Positions 42,373 through 52,189 are shown, numbered from the stretch's first letter. The stretch: DNA of 64,000 nt from Metallibacterium scheffleri (GCF_002077135.1 NZ_LDOS01000002.1:1240001-1304000), one strand, 5' to 3'. The notes: generated by a model not told the origin, from the letters alone. Program-made: numbers and translations.

Positions 42373-44259
42373 TCAGCCCAACCCCCGCCCCGCCAGCGCC
42401 ACCATCCGCGCGATGTCGCCATCCATGGCGCGGTCGCGCGGCATGAAGGCGACTTCGCGACGGATGGCCTCTAGCGCGCGGGCGACGGCAGCACCGGGGC
42501 GAAACTCGGGCGCACCGGCCAGGGCCTGCATCAGCGCGCGGGCCTCCTGCTCGAACTGCGCATGCTGCGGGTGGCCGGGCTCGGGCGCGCCGCCGATCTT
42601 GGCGGCCAGCGCGCGCCAGTCGCCGTGCCGCGCCAGTCGCCGCGCGGCATTGAGCATGTCGCGGCGGTAGTCCAGCGCCTGCGCGGCGGTGTACAGCTCC
42701 AGCGCCAGTACCTGCCCCAGCTGTTCGCACATCGCCAGCACGTGGCGCGCCTCGTTGGCGCCCATCGACACGTGGTCTTCGGCGTTGGCGCTGGTGGGTA
42801 TGGAGTACACGCTGGCCGGATGCGCGCGGCTGGCCAGGTCGTTGACCAGGGCGGCGGCGGTGTACTGCACGATCATGAAGCCGGAATCGGTGGCGTCCTC
42901 GTTGCCGGTGAGGAAAGCCGGCAGGCCGTCGTTGGTGGCGGGATCGACCAGCTTGGCGATGCGGCGCTCGCTGATCGAGGCCAGCACCGGGATGGCGGCT
43001 TTGACGTAGCTCATCGCCAGCGCCAGCGGCATGCCGTGAAAATGACCGGCGGAGACGACCTGATCCTCGATCACCTGCGCGCCCTCGACATCGGGAAACA
43101 GCAGTGGGTTGTCGGTGACGGCGTTGAGTTCGATCTCGATGACGCGCGCGGCCTGCGCCAGCGCGTCGCGCACCGCGCCATGCACCTGCGGGATGCAGCG
43201 CAGGCTGTAGGCGTCCTGCGGCTGGTGCTTCTTGCCGCCGCGAAACGGCAGGAAGCGCGTGTAAAACGCCTCGCGGCCGTGGCGGCGCTGCACCGGCACC
43301 CAGTCCCAAGACAGATCGAAATGCAGGGCCTGGTCCTCGGGCTCGCGCCAGGCCTGCGCCGTCCATGTCGCGAAATGCGGCACCAGGTGGTAGGGGATGT
43401 CGATCAAGGTCGAGCCGGCCAGCAGCTCGCGCAGATGCGCGGCGGTCTCGACCTGGCCGGGATGCGGGCGCAGCGCGTGCACGTCTTCACGGAACGCGCC
43501 GCTGCGGCCGGCGAAGGCCTCCAGGGTCATCGCCGCGGCGAGATCCGCCAGCTCGACCTGCTGCTGCAGCCGGTCCAGCGCCAGCGCCGCGCAGGCCAGC
43601 ATTTGCGCGGTGCCGTTGTTGAGCGCGAGGCCCTCCTTGTACGACAGCCGCACGGGTTCGAGCCCGGCGCGACGCAGGGCCTCGGCACCGGGCAGGCGCT
43701 CGCCCGCGAAGAACGCCTCGCCGCCGCCCAGCAAGACGATGGCCAAGTGCGACAGCGGCGCCAGATCACCGCTGGCGCCGACCGAACCCAGTTGCGGAAC
43801 CACCGGCACCACGCCGCGATTGAGCATCGCGGTCAGGGCCTCCAGGGTTTGCACGCGCACGCCGGAGTGCCCGCGCATCAGGGTGTTGATGCGGATCGCC
43901 AGCATCGCGCGCACCACGTCGGGTGCGAACGGCTCGCCGACGCAGACGGCGTGGGTGACGATCAGGTTGTGCTGCAGCTCCTCGAGCAAGCTGCCCTCGC
44001 GCGTCTCCGGATTGCCGCCCGGCAGCTCGTCGCGCGCGCGATGCGCGCCCAGCAGTTTGTCGGCGTTGCTGCCGAAGCCGGTGGTGACACCGTAGATCGG
44101 CTCGCCGCAACGCACCTTGTCGGCCAGAAAATCGGCGGTGCGGCGTACGCGCTGCAGCGCCGCGGCATCCAGTGCCACCTGCGCGCCGTCGCGGGCGATG
44201 GCCAACAGACCGGCGCGGCTCAGGCCGTAGCCGTCCAAAAGAACTTTCTTTGAAGTCAC
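42373..44259 (-). CDS. Aromatic amino-acid (histidine-type) ammonia-lyase, long form
   Basis: 628 residues of the HAL/PAL/TAL family, which eliminates ammonia using the autocatalytic MIO group. The MIO triad is in GSVGASGDLAPLSH (162-165), the active-site Tyr in IYGVTTGFG (56), and NNGTAQ and QDAYSLRCIPQVHG are present. The selectivity pair reads Thr-His (LIVTHAVCVG, about 102-103), close to the Ser-His of histidine ammonia-lyases. It is about 110 residues longer than HutH, partly through an insertion of about 60 residues at roughly 285-347. No other hut genes are nearby, so the role (histidine breakdown or a pigment/phenylpropanoid branch) is open. It overlaps the small upstream gene by ATGA. 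Confidence 0.88.
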   Translation of the reverse strand: MTSKKVLLDGYGLSRAGLLAIARDGAQVALDAAALQRVRRTADFLADKVRCGEPIYGVTTGFGSNADKLLGAHRARDELPGGNPETREGSLLEELQHNLIVTHAVCVGEPFAPDVVRAMLAIRINTLMRGHSGVRVQTLEALTAMLNRGVVPVVPQLGSVGASGDLAPLSHLAIVLLGGGEAFFAGERLPGAEALRRAGLEPVRLSYKEGLALNNGTAQMLACAALALDRLQQQVELADLAAAMTLEAFAGRSGAFREDVHALRPHPGQVETAAHLRELLAGSTLIDIPYHLVPHFATWTAQAWREPEDQALHFDLSWDWVPVQRRHGREAFYTRFLPFRGGKKHQPQDAYSLRCIPQVHGAVRDALAQAARVIEIELNAVTDNPLLFPDVEGAQVIEDQVVSAGHFHGMPLALAMSYVKAAIPVLASISERRIAKLVDPATNDGLPAFLTGNEDATDSGFMIVQYTAAALVNDLASRAHPASVYSIPTSANAEDHVSMGANEARHVLAMCEQLGQVLALELYTAAQALDYRRDMLNAARRLARHGDWRALAAKIGGAPEPGHPQHAQFEQEARALMQALAGAPEFRPGAAVARALEAIRREVAFMPRDRAMDGDIARMVALAGRGLG

Positions 44260-44558
44260 GCTGAGTGTCCCTCCGAGTCAACGTTCGGCGGCTGTGCGGG
44301 GAGCCGGGGTACTTCCATGGGTCTGCCCCAAGCGGTTCTGGCGATCTCGTCGAAGTGCCTCAGCACGCGTTCGCTATGGGAATCACGGTGATGGAACACC
44401 CAGCGAGCGACCACGATCCGGTGATCGGAATGACTCATCTGGCCGCGTGCCATGGCGTCATAGTCTCCGAGCCATGGCGCCTGCGCTTCCAACCCATCGA
44501 ACTCGCAGCCGACAGCCTTGTCTTTCAGCAGGGCACCGCACGCGGCACAGATTTCCAC
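44256..44558 (-). CDS. Small CxxC hypothetical protein coupled to the ammonia-lyase gene
   Basis: 100 residues of unknown function. It begins MEICAACGALLKDKAVGCEF, with one CxxC pair and a further Cys that could bind a metal, followed by a His-rich central part (SHSDHRIVVARWVFHHRDSHSERVLRHF). No transmembrane segment. It starts 12 bases after hisS and overlaps the lyase gene by four bases, so it is probably in one transcript with both. An alternative is a decayed fragment of a larger protein. Confidence 0.55.
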   Translation of the reverse strand: MEICAACGALLKDKAVGCEFDGLEAQAPWLGDYDAMARGQMSHSDHRIVVARWVFHHRDSHSERVLRHFDEIARTAWGRPMEVPRLPAQPPNVDSEGHSA

Positions 44559-44570
44559 GAGGAGTCGTCC

Positions 44571-45956
44571 TCAGCCCATCACCTGGGCCTGCTCCAGCTC
44601 CACGCGCAGGGTCCTGACCAGCTCGCCGCGCGCGACCTCGAACTGCTCTTGCTTGCGCATGTCCTTGAGCGTGACCACGCCCTTGGCCTGCTCGTCCGGC
44701 CCCAGCACGGCGACGAAGCGCACGCCGGCGCGGTCAGCGTGCTTGAACTGTTTCGCCAGCTTGCCCGGCTCCATCACCACCTCGGTGGCGATGCCGGCAT
44801 TGCGCAGTTGCGTGGCCAGTTCCAGATAGGCTGGCAGTTGCGCCTCGTCCATCATCGTCACCAGCACCTGCACCGTGCTGCTGGCCGCGCCCAGCAAGCC
44901 TGCCTCGCGCAGTTGCCAGAACAGGCGCGTGGCGCCGATGGAAATCCCCACGCCGGGCAAGTGCGAGGTGGTGTAGTTGCCGGCCAAGTTGTCATAACGC
45001 CCGCCGGAGCAGATCGAGCCGATCTGCGGATGCTCCAGCAGGTGCGTTTCGTATACGGTGCCAGTGTAGTAATCCAGCCCGCGCGCGATGGACAGGTTCA
45101 GCGCGTAGTGCGATTCGGGCACACCAAAGGCGCGGATCAGCTGCAGCACTTCCTTGAGTTCGCTGCGACCTTGCTCGAACAGGTCGCCACCGCCTTCGAG
45201 CGCATCCAGCCGCGCCAGCGCATCGGCATGCGAATGCGAGCGCACCTCGACGAATGCCATGATGCGCGCCACGGCCGCATCTGACAGCCCCAGCGGTGCG
45301 CCGATGAGCGTGGCGCGCACCGCTTCGGCGCCGCGCTTGTCGAGCTTGTCGACCTCGCGCAGCACCAGCATCTGCTGATCGCTGGTCACGCCCAGACTCT
45401 CGAAGTAGCCGCGCATCAGCTTGCGGTTGTTGAGCTGGATCTGGAACGGCCCGATGCGCAAGTCGCGGAATACGCTGTGAATCACCGCCGGCATCTCGGC
45501 GTCGTAGCGCACCGACAGACGATCCTTGCCGATCACGTCGATGTCGCACTGGTAGAACTCGCGAAAACGCCCGCGCTGCGCACGCTCGCCGCGATACACC
45601 CGCTGGATCTGGTAGCGGCGAAATGGAAAGCTCAAGTCGCGTTCGTGCTCGGCCACATAGCGTGCCAGCGGCACAGTGAGGTCGAAGCGCAACGCCAGTT
45701 CGGGCTTTTCGTCTGCGTCCCTGTCAAGTGCACTCAATGCACCGGTGGACTGCACGAAATACACTTGGCGCTCGGTCTCGCCGCCTTGCTTGGTCAGCAG
45801 GATGTCGGCGAACTCGATCGCCGGGGTCTCGATCGGCAGAAATCCGAAGCGCTGAAAATTGCCACGGATCGTATCGAGCATGTCCTGAAACGCGATCTGC
45901 TCGGGTGGCAGCAGTTCCAGCACACCGGGCATGGTGCGGGCAAGCGTGAGCGTCAT
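44571..45956 (-). CDS. hisS: Histidyl-tRNA synthetase
   Basis: About 461 residues, class-II aminoacyl-tRNA synthetase. Motif 2 is [32 protein letters not shown]; the histidine-specific segments are [11 protein letters not shown] (HisA) and [10 protein letters not shown], with motif 3 [12 protein letters not shown] and an anticodon-binding C-terminal domain. The start at 45956 ([17 protein letters not shown]) fits the family; an in-frame extension to 46070 is not conserved-looking. It groups with the longer HisRS type. The neighbouring genes also concern histidine. Confidence 0.95.
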   Translation of the reverse strand: MTLTLARTMPGVLELLPPEQIAFQDMLDTIRGNFQRFGFLPIETPAIEFADILLTKQGGETERQVYFVQSTGALSALDRDADEKPELALRFDLTVPLARYVAEHERDLSFPFRRYQIQRVYRGERAQRGRFREFYQCDIDVIGKDRLSVRYDAEMPAVIHSVFRDLRIGPFQIQLNNRKLMRGYFESLGVTSDQQMLVLREVDKLDKRGAEAVRATLIGAPLGLSDAAVARIMAFVEVRSHSHADALARLDALEGGGDLFEQGRSELKEVLQLIRAFGVPESHYALNLSIARGLDYYTGTVYETHLLEHPQIGSICSGGRYDNLAGNYTTSHLPGVGISIGATRLFWQLREAGLLGAASSTVQVLVTMMDEAQLPAYLELATQLRNAGIATEVVMEPGKLAKQFKHADRAGVRFVAVLGPDEQAKGVVTLKDMRKQEQFEVARGELVRTLRVELEQAQVMG

Positions 45957-46084
45957 CGTGGGTTCGCTGGCGGTCGTGGAATGGCGCGCCAGTTTAGCGG
46001 ATTGCACCGCCGCGCCCGCGCCGCGAAGCATCGTGGCGGCTTGCGGCAGGCGCGGTGGCGCTTGTATCATGCGCGGCCTTTCGT

Positions 46085-46161
46085 CGGGGTGTAGCTCAGC
46101 CTGGTAGAGCGCTACTTTCGGGAGGTAGAAGTCGCAGGTTCGAATCCTGTCACCCCGACCA
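46085..46161 (+). tRNA. tRNA-Pro(CGG)
   Basis: 77 bases including an encoded CCA. The acceptor stem CGGGGTG pairs with CACCCCG. The D-arm has GCTC...GAGC, the anticodon stem is CTACT/GGTAG (one T:G pair) with loop TTCGGGA giving anticodon CGG, and the T-arm is CAGGTTCGAATCCTG. Read on the plus strand, followed by a terminator. Confidence 0.97.
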
Positions 46162-46181
46162 ATTTCAATGAATTACGCGCG

Positions 46182-46208
46182 AGGCCCGACCAAAAATCGG
46201 GCCTTTTC
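46182..46208 (+). terminator. Rho-independent terminator after tRNA-Pro
   Basis: The stem AGGCCCGA / TCGGGCCT with a seven-base loop is followed by TTTCGTTT on the plus strand, 20 bases after the tRNA. Confidence 0.85.
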
Positions 46209-46315
46209 GTTTGCAGTTGCTCCAGGCAAGCAGACGCCCCCTCACACCGGCACGCACGTGTACAGAAGTGCCACTTCGCGCGTGCTTTCCACGCGCCCGC
46301 TCCGCGCAGTTCCAC

Positions 46316-46684
46316 TCAAAGGGTGTAGGTGGGTTTTTCCGAAGCCAGTCGGACGCCCAGCAGTGCTTCGATGCGCTGCCGCGCGACCTCGCCCTCGGGT
46401 GATTCAGAGAATTGCACGCCGATGCCAGCCACACGATTGCCTTGCGCGCCCTGCGGCGTGATCCACACCACGGTGCCGGTGACCGGCAAGCGCTCCTTGT
46501 CCTCGAGCAGGTTGACCAGCAAGAACAAATCATCGCCAAGGTTGTAGCGTTTGGTGGTGGGCACGAACAGTCCGCCACCCTTGATGAAAGGCATGTAGCT
46601 TTGATACAGCGTGGCCTCGTCCTTGATCGCGACCGGCAGGATGCTTTGGCGCGCGCTGGCGGCGGGCTGGGCGGGTGCGGCCAT
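46316..46684 (-). CDS. pilZ: PilZ-domain protein, type IV pilus biogenesis PilZ
   Basis: 122 residues of the founding PilZ group required for type IV pilus assembly and twitching. Conserved features are IKDEATLYQSYMPFIKGGGLFVPT, LGDDLFLLVNLLEDKERLPVTGTVVWITPQGAQGNR and GIGVQFSE. This subtype lacks the RxxxR c-di-GMP-binding motif, as here. It closes the fab-tmk-holB cluster in the usual place, though a PIG-L gene intervenes. Confidence 0.93.
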   Translation of the reverse strand: MAAPAQPAASARQSILPVAIKDEATLYQSYMPFIKGGGLFVPTTKRYNLGDDLFLLVNLLEDKERLPVTGTVVWITPQGAQGNRVAGIGVQFSESPEGEVARQRIEALLGVRLASEKPTYTL

Positions 46685-46711
46685 GATGACCTCGACGGTA
46701 TCCGGGATGAT

Positions 46712-47725
46712 TCAAGCCAGACTGGCGGAATCACTGGACAAGGTCAAGGCAGGCTCCTGGCCGCCCTGGCGCCAGCCCCAGTGATCGAAGATCCACAAAC
46801 CGGGGCGCCGGCTGTACAACTTGACGAATACCGGTGCGCGCGGCGTCTGTGCAAAGCCGAGTGCTGGCTGCGGATGCAGTTGCAAGTGCAGCGGGCCACT
46901 AACGGCACCTTCGCGCCAAGGCAGTTGCCATGCCTGCTCGCCGCAGACCACGAGCAGCGCGCAGGCACCGAACTGCGGCATGGCGGGAAGCCACGGCAAC
47001 TCCAAACGCATGCCGGTACCGACCGGCGCGGCGGCAGGCACATACGACTCGCCATGGGCGACACGCCGCCGCCAACGCCCGCCCGCCAGCGCGAGTTGGC
47101 TGGCATGGGCCTCGAGCGCGCGACCCTTGCGCGCGCGCTCGTCGGCACTCAGCATGAAAGCTTGCGCCTGGGTCGCGGATCCATGCACGGCGAAACCCCA
47201 AAGTGCCGGACGCGGCGCGGGCCAGTGCGCCAGGACCAGCTCGGTGAGCACGCGCGCAGCGCTGTGATCGGGATGCCGGTCTTCAAGAATCGGCGCCACG
47301 ATCAGAGTCGGACGCAACGGCAACAGCGCGGCGCGCAGCGCCACGAGGCTTGCCGCCAACTGATCGGCAATGCGTGCAGTGAGGCCGAGGTCAGGCCAAC
47401 CCATGGCGTGCAGGCAACTGGCTGGCAGGCCAAGACACGCGAGCGCATCGATCGCCTCCGCGCGGCGGCGACGCCCCCATGCGGCGCGCGCATCAGCGCC
47501 GATGCGCAGGCGCCGCTCCAGCCAGCGCTGCGGCCATGGATTGTTGTCGCCATCGGTCAGCAACAATACCGACACCGCCGCGCCCGCCGCCTGCGCACGT
47601 TGCAGCAGGCCACCACTGGCGATGGTTTCATCATCCGGATGTGGCGCGACGACCACCACGCTGGCCCCGGGCTCGGCCAGCAGCCGCGCAAGTTGTTGGT
47701 CGAGTGGGTTCATCGTTGCTGTCAT
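46712..47725 (-). CDS. PIG-L/LmbE-family deacetylase
   Basis: About 337 residues. The metal-binding VVAPHPDDETIASGG motif (around 27-40) and the later EDRHPDHSAA with its second-shell His mark a zinc-dependent N-acetyl-sugar deacetylase. The C-terminal 130 residues are an extra beta-rich part (LHLQLHPQPALGF...WIFDHWGWR). The substrate could be a cell-surface glycan or thiol precursor. Two candidate starts, ATG 47725 and 47713. It is inserted between holB and pilZ, which are usually adjacent. Confidence 0.85.
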   Translation of the reverse strand: MTATMNPLDQQLARLLAEPGASVVVVAPHPDDETIASGGLLQRAQAAGAAVSVLLLTDGDNNPWPQRWLERRLRIGADARAAWGRRRRAEAIDALACLGLPASCLHAMGWPDLGLTARIADQLAASLVALRAALLPLRPTLIVAPILEDRHPDHSAARVLTELVLAHWPAPRPALWGFAVHGSATQAQAFMLSADERARKGRALEAHASQLALAGGRWRRRVAHGESYVPAAAPVGTGMRLELPWLPAMPQFGACALLVVCGEQAWQLPWREGAVSGPLHLQLHPQPALGFAQTPRAPVFVKLYSRRPGLWIFDHWGWRQGGQEPALTLSSDSASLA

Positions 47726-47811
47726 CAATACTCTTGCATCATATGCCAGCGCCCATTTGCTGCCGCTGCGGCGCAACGGCGCGTGTGCTCAAGAATACTG
47801 CCTGATGGTCC

Positions 47812-48756
47812 TCAGGCATTGCGCAGGCTGAGGAAGTCGAGCAATACCAAATCAACACGCAGCGGTCCGCGCAACAGCTCGCGCGCGCGATTGGCCTGCT
47901 CGAACCATTGCGCCAACTGCAGCAGCGTGCGCGCCGCGGCCAGTGGTCCACGCTCACCCGCAGTCTGCGCGCGCAACTCGCGCGCCAGCCACTGCGCGGC
48001 GAACTGCAGGCGCTGCGCGGGATTGTCCTGGCTCCAGCTTTGCGCCAGCGCCAGTGCATCGGCGCGTTGCGCCAGCAATTGTGCCAGCTCACTGCGCACC
48101 GCCTCGCGTCGCGGCAGCGCACCCTCGCGCAGATAGGTCGCGGCCAGTCCGGGGTTGCCTTCTGCGGCCTCCAGCGCCTGCACGCTGTCACCATGCAAAG
48201 CCTGCGCATCAAGCCATGCCTTGGCCTCGGCACGCGCCGGCAACTGAAAGTGCACGCGCTGGCAGCGACTGCGTACCGTGGCCGGAAGGCGCTCGGGATG
48301 ATCAGCCAGCAGGATCAGCAGCGCGGCGGCGGGCGGCTCCTCCAGGGTTTTCAGCAGCGCGTTGTCGGCGGCGGCATTGAGTGCGTCGGCAGGATCGATC
48401 AGCACGATGCGCCAACCGCCGAGCTGACTGGCCAGGGTCAGTTTTTCACACACCGTCCGCACTTGGTCGATCACGATCTCGCTGCGCAGCTTGCCCTCGC
48501 GGTTGGGCGCGAGTTCCACGCGATAGAAATCGGGATGGGTTCCTGCCATGCGCAGACGACAGCCATGGCACTCGCCACAGGCCTCGCCGGCTTGCGGCGC
48601 GTGGCACAGCAGCCGCGCAACCCAGCGCTGGGCGAACGCACGCTTGCCCAAGCCACCCGGACCAAGCAGCAGGAGCGCGTGCGGCATGCGCTCCTGCTCC
48701 AGCGCCAGTTGCAAACGCTGCCAGTGCGGGACATGCCAAGCCGGCGCGGCGCTCAT
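47812..48756 (-). CDS. holB: DNA polymerase III delta-prime subunit
   Basis: Clamp-loader stator of the replisome. 314 residues with a P-loop-like LLLGPGGLGKRAFAQRW, a four-Cys zinc module (CHAPQAGEACGECHGCRL), IVLIDPADALNAAADNALLKTLEEPP and the SRC-type RSRCQRVHF. The start overlaps the tmk stop as ATGA. Confidence 0.93.
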   Translation of the reverse strand: MSAAPAWHVPHWQRLQLALEQERMPHALLLLGPGGLGKRAFAQRWVARLLCHAPQAGEACGECHGCRLRMAGTHPDFYRVELAPNREGKLRSEIVIDQVRTVCEKLTLASQLGGWRIVLIDPADALNAAADNALLKTLEEPPAAALLILLADHPERLPATVRSRCQRVHFQLPARAEAKAWLDAQALHGDSVQALEAAEGNPGLAATYLREGALPRREAVRSELAQLLAQRADALALAQSWSQDNPAQRLQFAAQWLARELRAQTAGERGPLAAARTLLQLAQWFEQANRARELLRGPLRVDLVLLDFLSLRNA

Positions 48757-49385
48757 GCGCGGGCCGCCAGCAGCGGCTGCAACGCAGCTTGCGCGGCGGC
48801 GAGCACGACCTCGGGCATTGCATTCGCATCAAGCAGGCTGAAGCGCCATGGCTCGGCCGCGGCGCGCGCTCGATACACGCTGCGCACGCGCTCGAAGAAG
48901 TCATCGTTCTCGCGCTCGATCCGATCAGGATGATCGCGCTCCGCGGCGCGCGCGCGCCCCGCCGCCACGGGCAGATCAAGCAATAGCGTCCGATCGGGCT
49001 TGAGATCCAGCGCAGCCCATTGTTCCAGCGCGCGGATACGCGCCACGGGCTGGCCGCGTCCGCCGCCCTGGTAGGCGTAGCTGGCATCGGTGTAGCGGTC
49101 GCTGAGTACCCACCGCCCCGCCGTCAGCGCCGGTTCGATGAGTTTGCGCACCAGCTCGGCACGCGCGGCGAACATCAGCAGCAGCTCGGCCTCGGCGCTG
49201 AGCCCGGCCTGCGCGGGATCGAGCAGCAACATGCGCAGCGCTTCGCCCAGGGCGGTGCCACCTGGCTCACGCGTGCGCACGACCTCGAGTCTCTGCGCGC
49301 GCAGCCAGTCTTCGAGACCACTGAGCAGCGTGCTCTTGCCAGCACCCTCGCCACCTTCCAGCGTGATGAAACGTCCGCGCATCAT
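48753..49385 (-). CDS. tmk: Thymidylate kinase
   Basis: Phosphorylates dTMP to dTDP. 210 residues: P-loop FITLEGGEGAGKSTL, the TREPGG dTMP-binding motif, LSDRYTDASYAYQGGGRG, and a lid region (ERDHPDRIERENDDFFERV). Tandem ATGs at 49385/49382 overlap the mltG stop. Standard position upstream of holB. Confidence 0.95.
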   Translation of the reverse strand: MMRGRFITLEGGEGAGKSTLLSGLEDWLRAQRLEVVRTREPGGTALGEALRMLLLDPAQAGLSAEAELLLMFAARAELVRKLIEPALTAGRWVLSDRYTDASYAYQGGGRGQPVARIRALEQWAALDLKPDRTLLLDLPVAAGRARAAERDHPDRIERENDDFFERVRSVYRARAAAEPWRFSLLDANAMPEVVLAAAQAALQPLLAARA

Positions 49386-50410
49386 GGCTGGCGGTGCAGA
49401 ATGTATTTGGCCACGGCCGCGTTCTGCTCCTGCAAGGTGTCTGAAAACTGATGCGTGCCGTTGCCTCGGGCGACGAAGTACAGCGCCTTGCCCGGCGCCG
49501 GATGCAATGCGGCATATAGCGCTGGCGCACCCGGCATGCAAATCGGTGTCGGCGGCAGACCATAGCGCGTGTACGTGTTGTACGCGGTATCGGTTTGCAG
49601 GTCCTTGTAGGTGATGGCGCCGTGGTAGGCGACGCCCAGACCGTAGATGACACTGGGATCGGTCTGCAGTTTCATGCCGATCTGCAAACGTCGCACGAAC
49701 ACGCCGGCGATGCGCGGGCGTTCGCTGGCCAGCGCGGATTCCTTCTCCACGATCGAGGCCAGGATCAACGCCTGATACGGGGTCTGCAGCGGCAGGCCCG
49801 GCGCGCGTGCCGCCCAGTCCGCGGCCAGTGTGCGCTGCATGGCCGCGTGCGCGCGGCGCAACACGTCCATGTCGGAATCACCCAGCACGTAGGCGTAGGT
49901 CTGCGGCAGCAACCAGCCTTCTGGATTGGGAGCTTCAATGCCAAGGCGTTGCGCCACCTGCGCGTCGCTGAGATGTTGCAACGTATGGCGCAGCTTGGGC
50001 GCTTGCGCCAGCGCTGCGCGCACCTGGGCGAAGGTCCAGCCATCGACCAGGGTGAACATGTGCTGCACTACGCGGCCTTCGGCCATGCGCGACAAGAGCG
50101 TGCGCGGGGTCAAACCTGGATCAAGCGCGTACTCGCCGGCGTGCAGGCGATCGCTCACGCCCATGCCGGCGGCCAGTGCGCGCCAGTACAGCTCGGGCGC
50201 ATGGGTGGTGCCGCGCGCTTGCAGCATGACGATGATCGACTTCAATGTCGCGCCGCGTGGAATGTCGATGCTGTGCGTCGTGGTCTGCATCAGTGGCGTG
50301 CCGGCGAAATGACGGTAATCGCGATACAGCCATGCCGCCGCGACCAGGACCAGCAGCACGAACGCGCTGATCGCCACCACAACCACACGCCAGCCTTGCG
50401 CTTTCTTCAT
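49382..50410 (-). CDS. mltG: Endolytic murein transglycosylase MltG
   Basis: Inner-membrane lytic transglycosylase that cuts nascent glycan strands and sets their length. 342 residues: one N-terminal transmembrane helix (VVVVAISAFVLLVLVAAAWL), then the YceG domain with the catalytic Glu in LILASIVEKESALASERP and the conserved DPSVIYGLG, YNTYTRYGLPPTPICMPG and YFVARGNGTHQFSDT. The start at 50410 follows the MKKAQGW signature. Confidence 0.95.
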   Translation of the reverse strand: MKKAQGWRVVVVAISAFVLLVLVAAAWLYRDYRHFAGTPLMQTTTHSIDIPRGATLKSIIVMLQARGTTHAPELYWRALAAGMGVSDRLHAGEYALDPGLTPRTLLSRMAEGRVVQHMFTLVDGWTFAQVRAALAQAPKLRHTLQHLSDAQVAQRLGIEAPNPEGWLLPQTYAYVLGDSDMDVLRRAHAAMQRTLAADWAARAPGLPLQTPYQALILASIVEKESALASERPRIAGVFVRRLQIGMKLQTDPSVIYGLGVAYHGAITYKDLQTDTAYNTYTRYGLPPTPICMPGAPALYAALHPAPGKALYFVARGNGTHQFSDTLQEQNAAVAKYILHRQP

Positions 50411-50562
50411 GACCTCACACCCGTAGTGACGCCGCGCGCGGCGGACATGGCCTGTGGCGCGGCATTCCAGGCGCGCCAACAGCCGCGCCACGAAAGCCTA
50501 ACCGGATTCCATGCGCGCACCAATGCGCCACGATTCATGCTGCGCCCGGGCGTTGTCGTGGT

Positions 50563-51801
50563 TCAGAACGCGCGAAACACCAGCGTGCCGTTAGTGCCGC
50601 CGAAGCCGAACGAGTTCGACAGGATCACGCGCAACGGCGCCTGGCGTGCGATGTTGGGCACGAAGTCCAGATCGCAGCCATCTCCCGGGTGGTCGAGGTT
50701 GATGGTCGGCGGCACCACGCCATCGCGCAGCGCCAGCACCGAGAAGATCGCCTCGACACCGCCGGCCGCGCCGAGCAAATGCCCGGTCATGGATTTGGTC
50801 GAACTCACCATGAGCTTGCCGGCATGCGCGCCGAACAGGCTCTTGATGCCCTGCACCTCGGCCAGATCGCCGGCCTGCGTCGAGGTGCCATGCGCGTTGA
50901 TGTAATCAACATCCTCGGGATTGAGTGCGGCATCGCGCAGCGCATTCTTCATGCAGCGCGCGCCGCCCTCGCCGCTCTCGCTGGGCGCGGTGATGTGGTA
51001 CGCATCGCCGCTCATGCCAAAGCCGACCAGTTCGCAATAGATGCGCGCGCTACGCTTGCGTGCATGCTCGTAGTCTTCGAGCACCAGCACGCCGGCGCCA
51101 TTGGACAGCACGAAGCCATCGCGGTCGCGATCCCAGGGCCGGCTGGCCCGAGCCGGCTCGTCATTGCGCGTGGACAGCGCGCGCGCCGCGCAGAATCCAC
51201 CGACCGCGGTGCCCGTGGTGGCGTACTCGGCGCCGCCGGCGACCATCGCGTCGGCATCGCCGTACTGGATCATGCGCATCGCCAGGCCGAGGTTATGCGT
51301 GGCGGTGGTGCAGGCGGTGACGCAGGCAATGTTGGGGCCTTTCAGATCGAGCATGATCGAGAGGTTGCCCGAAATCATGTTGATGATCGAACTGGGCACG
51401 AAGAACGGCGAGATCTTGCGCACACCCGCCTCGTGGAAGGTGACGCTGGTGCGCTCGATGGTGGCGATGCCGCCGATGCCGGCACCCACCGCCACGCCGA
51501 TGCGCTCGGCGTCATGCTCGTGCGGATGCAGGCCGGCGTCCTTGAGCGCATCCACCGCGGCGGCAATGCCGTAGTGGATGAACGGGTCCATCTTCTTGAC
51601 GTCCTTGACCGGCACGTAGGCAGCGGGATCGAAATCGCGCACCTCGCCGGCGATGCGCGTCGGAAACGTGGAGGCGTCGAACTGGGTCAGTGGACCGATG
51701 CCGCTGTGACCTTCGCGGATCGCGCGCCAGGCGCTGTCCAGATCATTGCCGACCGGCGACTTGATGCCCATGCCGGTGATCACGACGCGTCGCTTGCTCA
51801 C
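50563..51801 (-). CDS. fabF: 3-oxoacyl-[ACP] synthase II
   Basis: Chain-elongating condensing enzyme of type-II fatty acid synthesis. 412 residues with the nucleophile in [12 protein letters not shown], the two catalytic His in [11 protein letters not shown] and [12 protein letters not shown], and the [12 protein letters not shown] end. GTG start at 51801. It follows acpP after a 148-base gap with a hairpin; 152 bases separate it from mltG, with no pabC between. Confidence 0.96.
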   Translation of the reverse strand: MSKRRVVITGMGIKSPVGNDLDSAWRAIREGHSGIGPLTQFDASTFPTRIAGEVRDFDPAAYVPVKDVKKMDPFIHYGIAAAVDALKDAGLHPHEHDAERIGVAVGAGIGGIATIERTSVTFHEAGVRKISPFFVPSSIINMISGNLSIMLDLKGPNIACVTACTTATHNLGLAMRMIQYGDADAMVAGGAEYATTGTAVGGFCAARALSTRNDEPARASRPWDRDRDGFVLSNGAGVLVLEDYEHARKRSARIYCELVGFGMSGDAYHITAPSESGEGGARCMKNALRDAALNPEDVDYINAHGTSTQAGDLAEVQGIKSLFGAHAGKLMVSSTKSMTGHLLGAAGGVEAIFSVLALRDGVVPPTINLDHPGDGCDLDFVPNIARQAPLRVILSNSFGFGGTNGTLVFRAF

Positions 51802-51877
51802 GCTTTACCTGCCCTCGGGCCGCGCCCGCTGCTTGCTAGTCCCACCCTGTGCCATACGCGCGCGCAGGGACGTATAC

Positions 51878-51910
51878 AAAACGAAAGCTGCGCCTTGCGA
51901 CGCAGCTTTC
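51878..51910 (-). terminator. Hairpin between acpP and fabF, probable partial terminator
   Basis: A perfect ten-base inverted repeat, GAAAGCTGCG / CGCAGCTTTC (51883-51892, 51901-51910), with an eight-base loop. On the minus strand it is followed by GTTTTG. It would trim transcripts after acpP, giving more acyl carrier protein than FabF. Confidence 0.7.
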
Positions 51911-51949
51911 ATGTTTTTGCCGCGGCCATGGCCGCCAGCACCGTCAGGC

Positions 51950-52189
51950 TCAGGCCTTGACGTGCGCCTTGATGTAATCGACCGCCTGCTGCACGGTGGT
52001 GATCTTCTCGGCTTCCTCGTCGGGAATTTCGCACTCGAACTCCTCCTCGAGGGCCATCACCAGCTCGACGGTATCCAGCGAGTCGGCACCCAAATCGTCC
52101 ACGAACGAAGCCGTGGCGGTGACATCGTCCTCTTTCACGCCCAGCTGCTCGACAACGATCTTCTTGACGCGCTCTTCAATGGTGCTCAT
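51950..52189 (-). CDS. acpP: Acyl carrier protein
   Basis: 79-residue carrier that holds growing fatty acyl chains on phosphopantetheine at Ser37 in [10 protein letters not shown]. The acidic sequence [16 protein letters not shown] is typical. The start is ATG 52189. It lies between fabG and fabF. Confidence 0.98.
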   Translation of the reverse strand: MSTIEERVKKIVVEQLGVKEDDVTATASFVDDLGADSLDTVELVMALEEEFECEIPDEEAEKITTVQQAVDYIKAHVKA

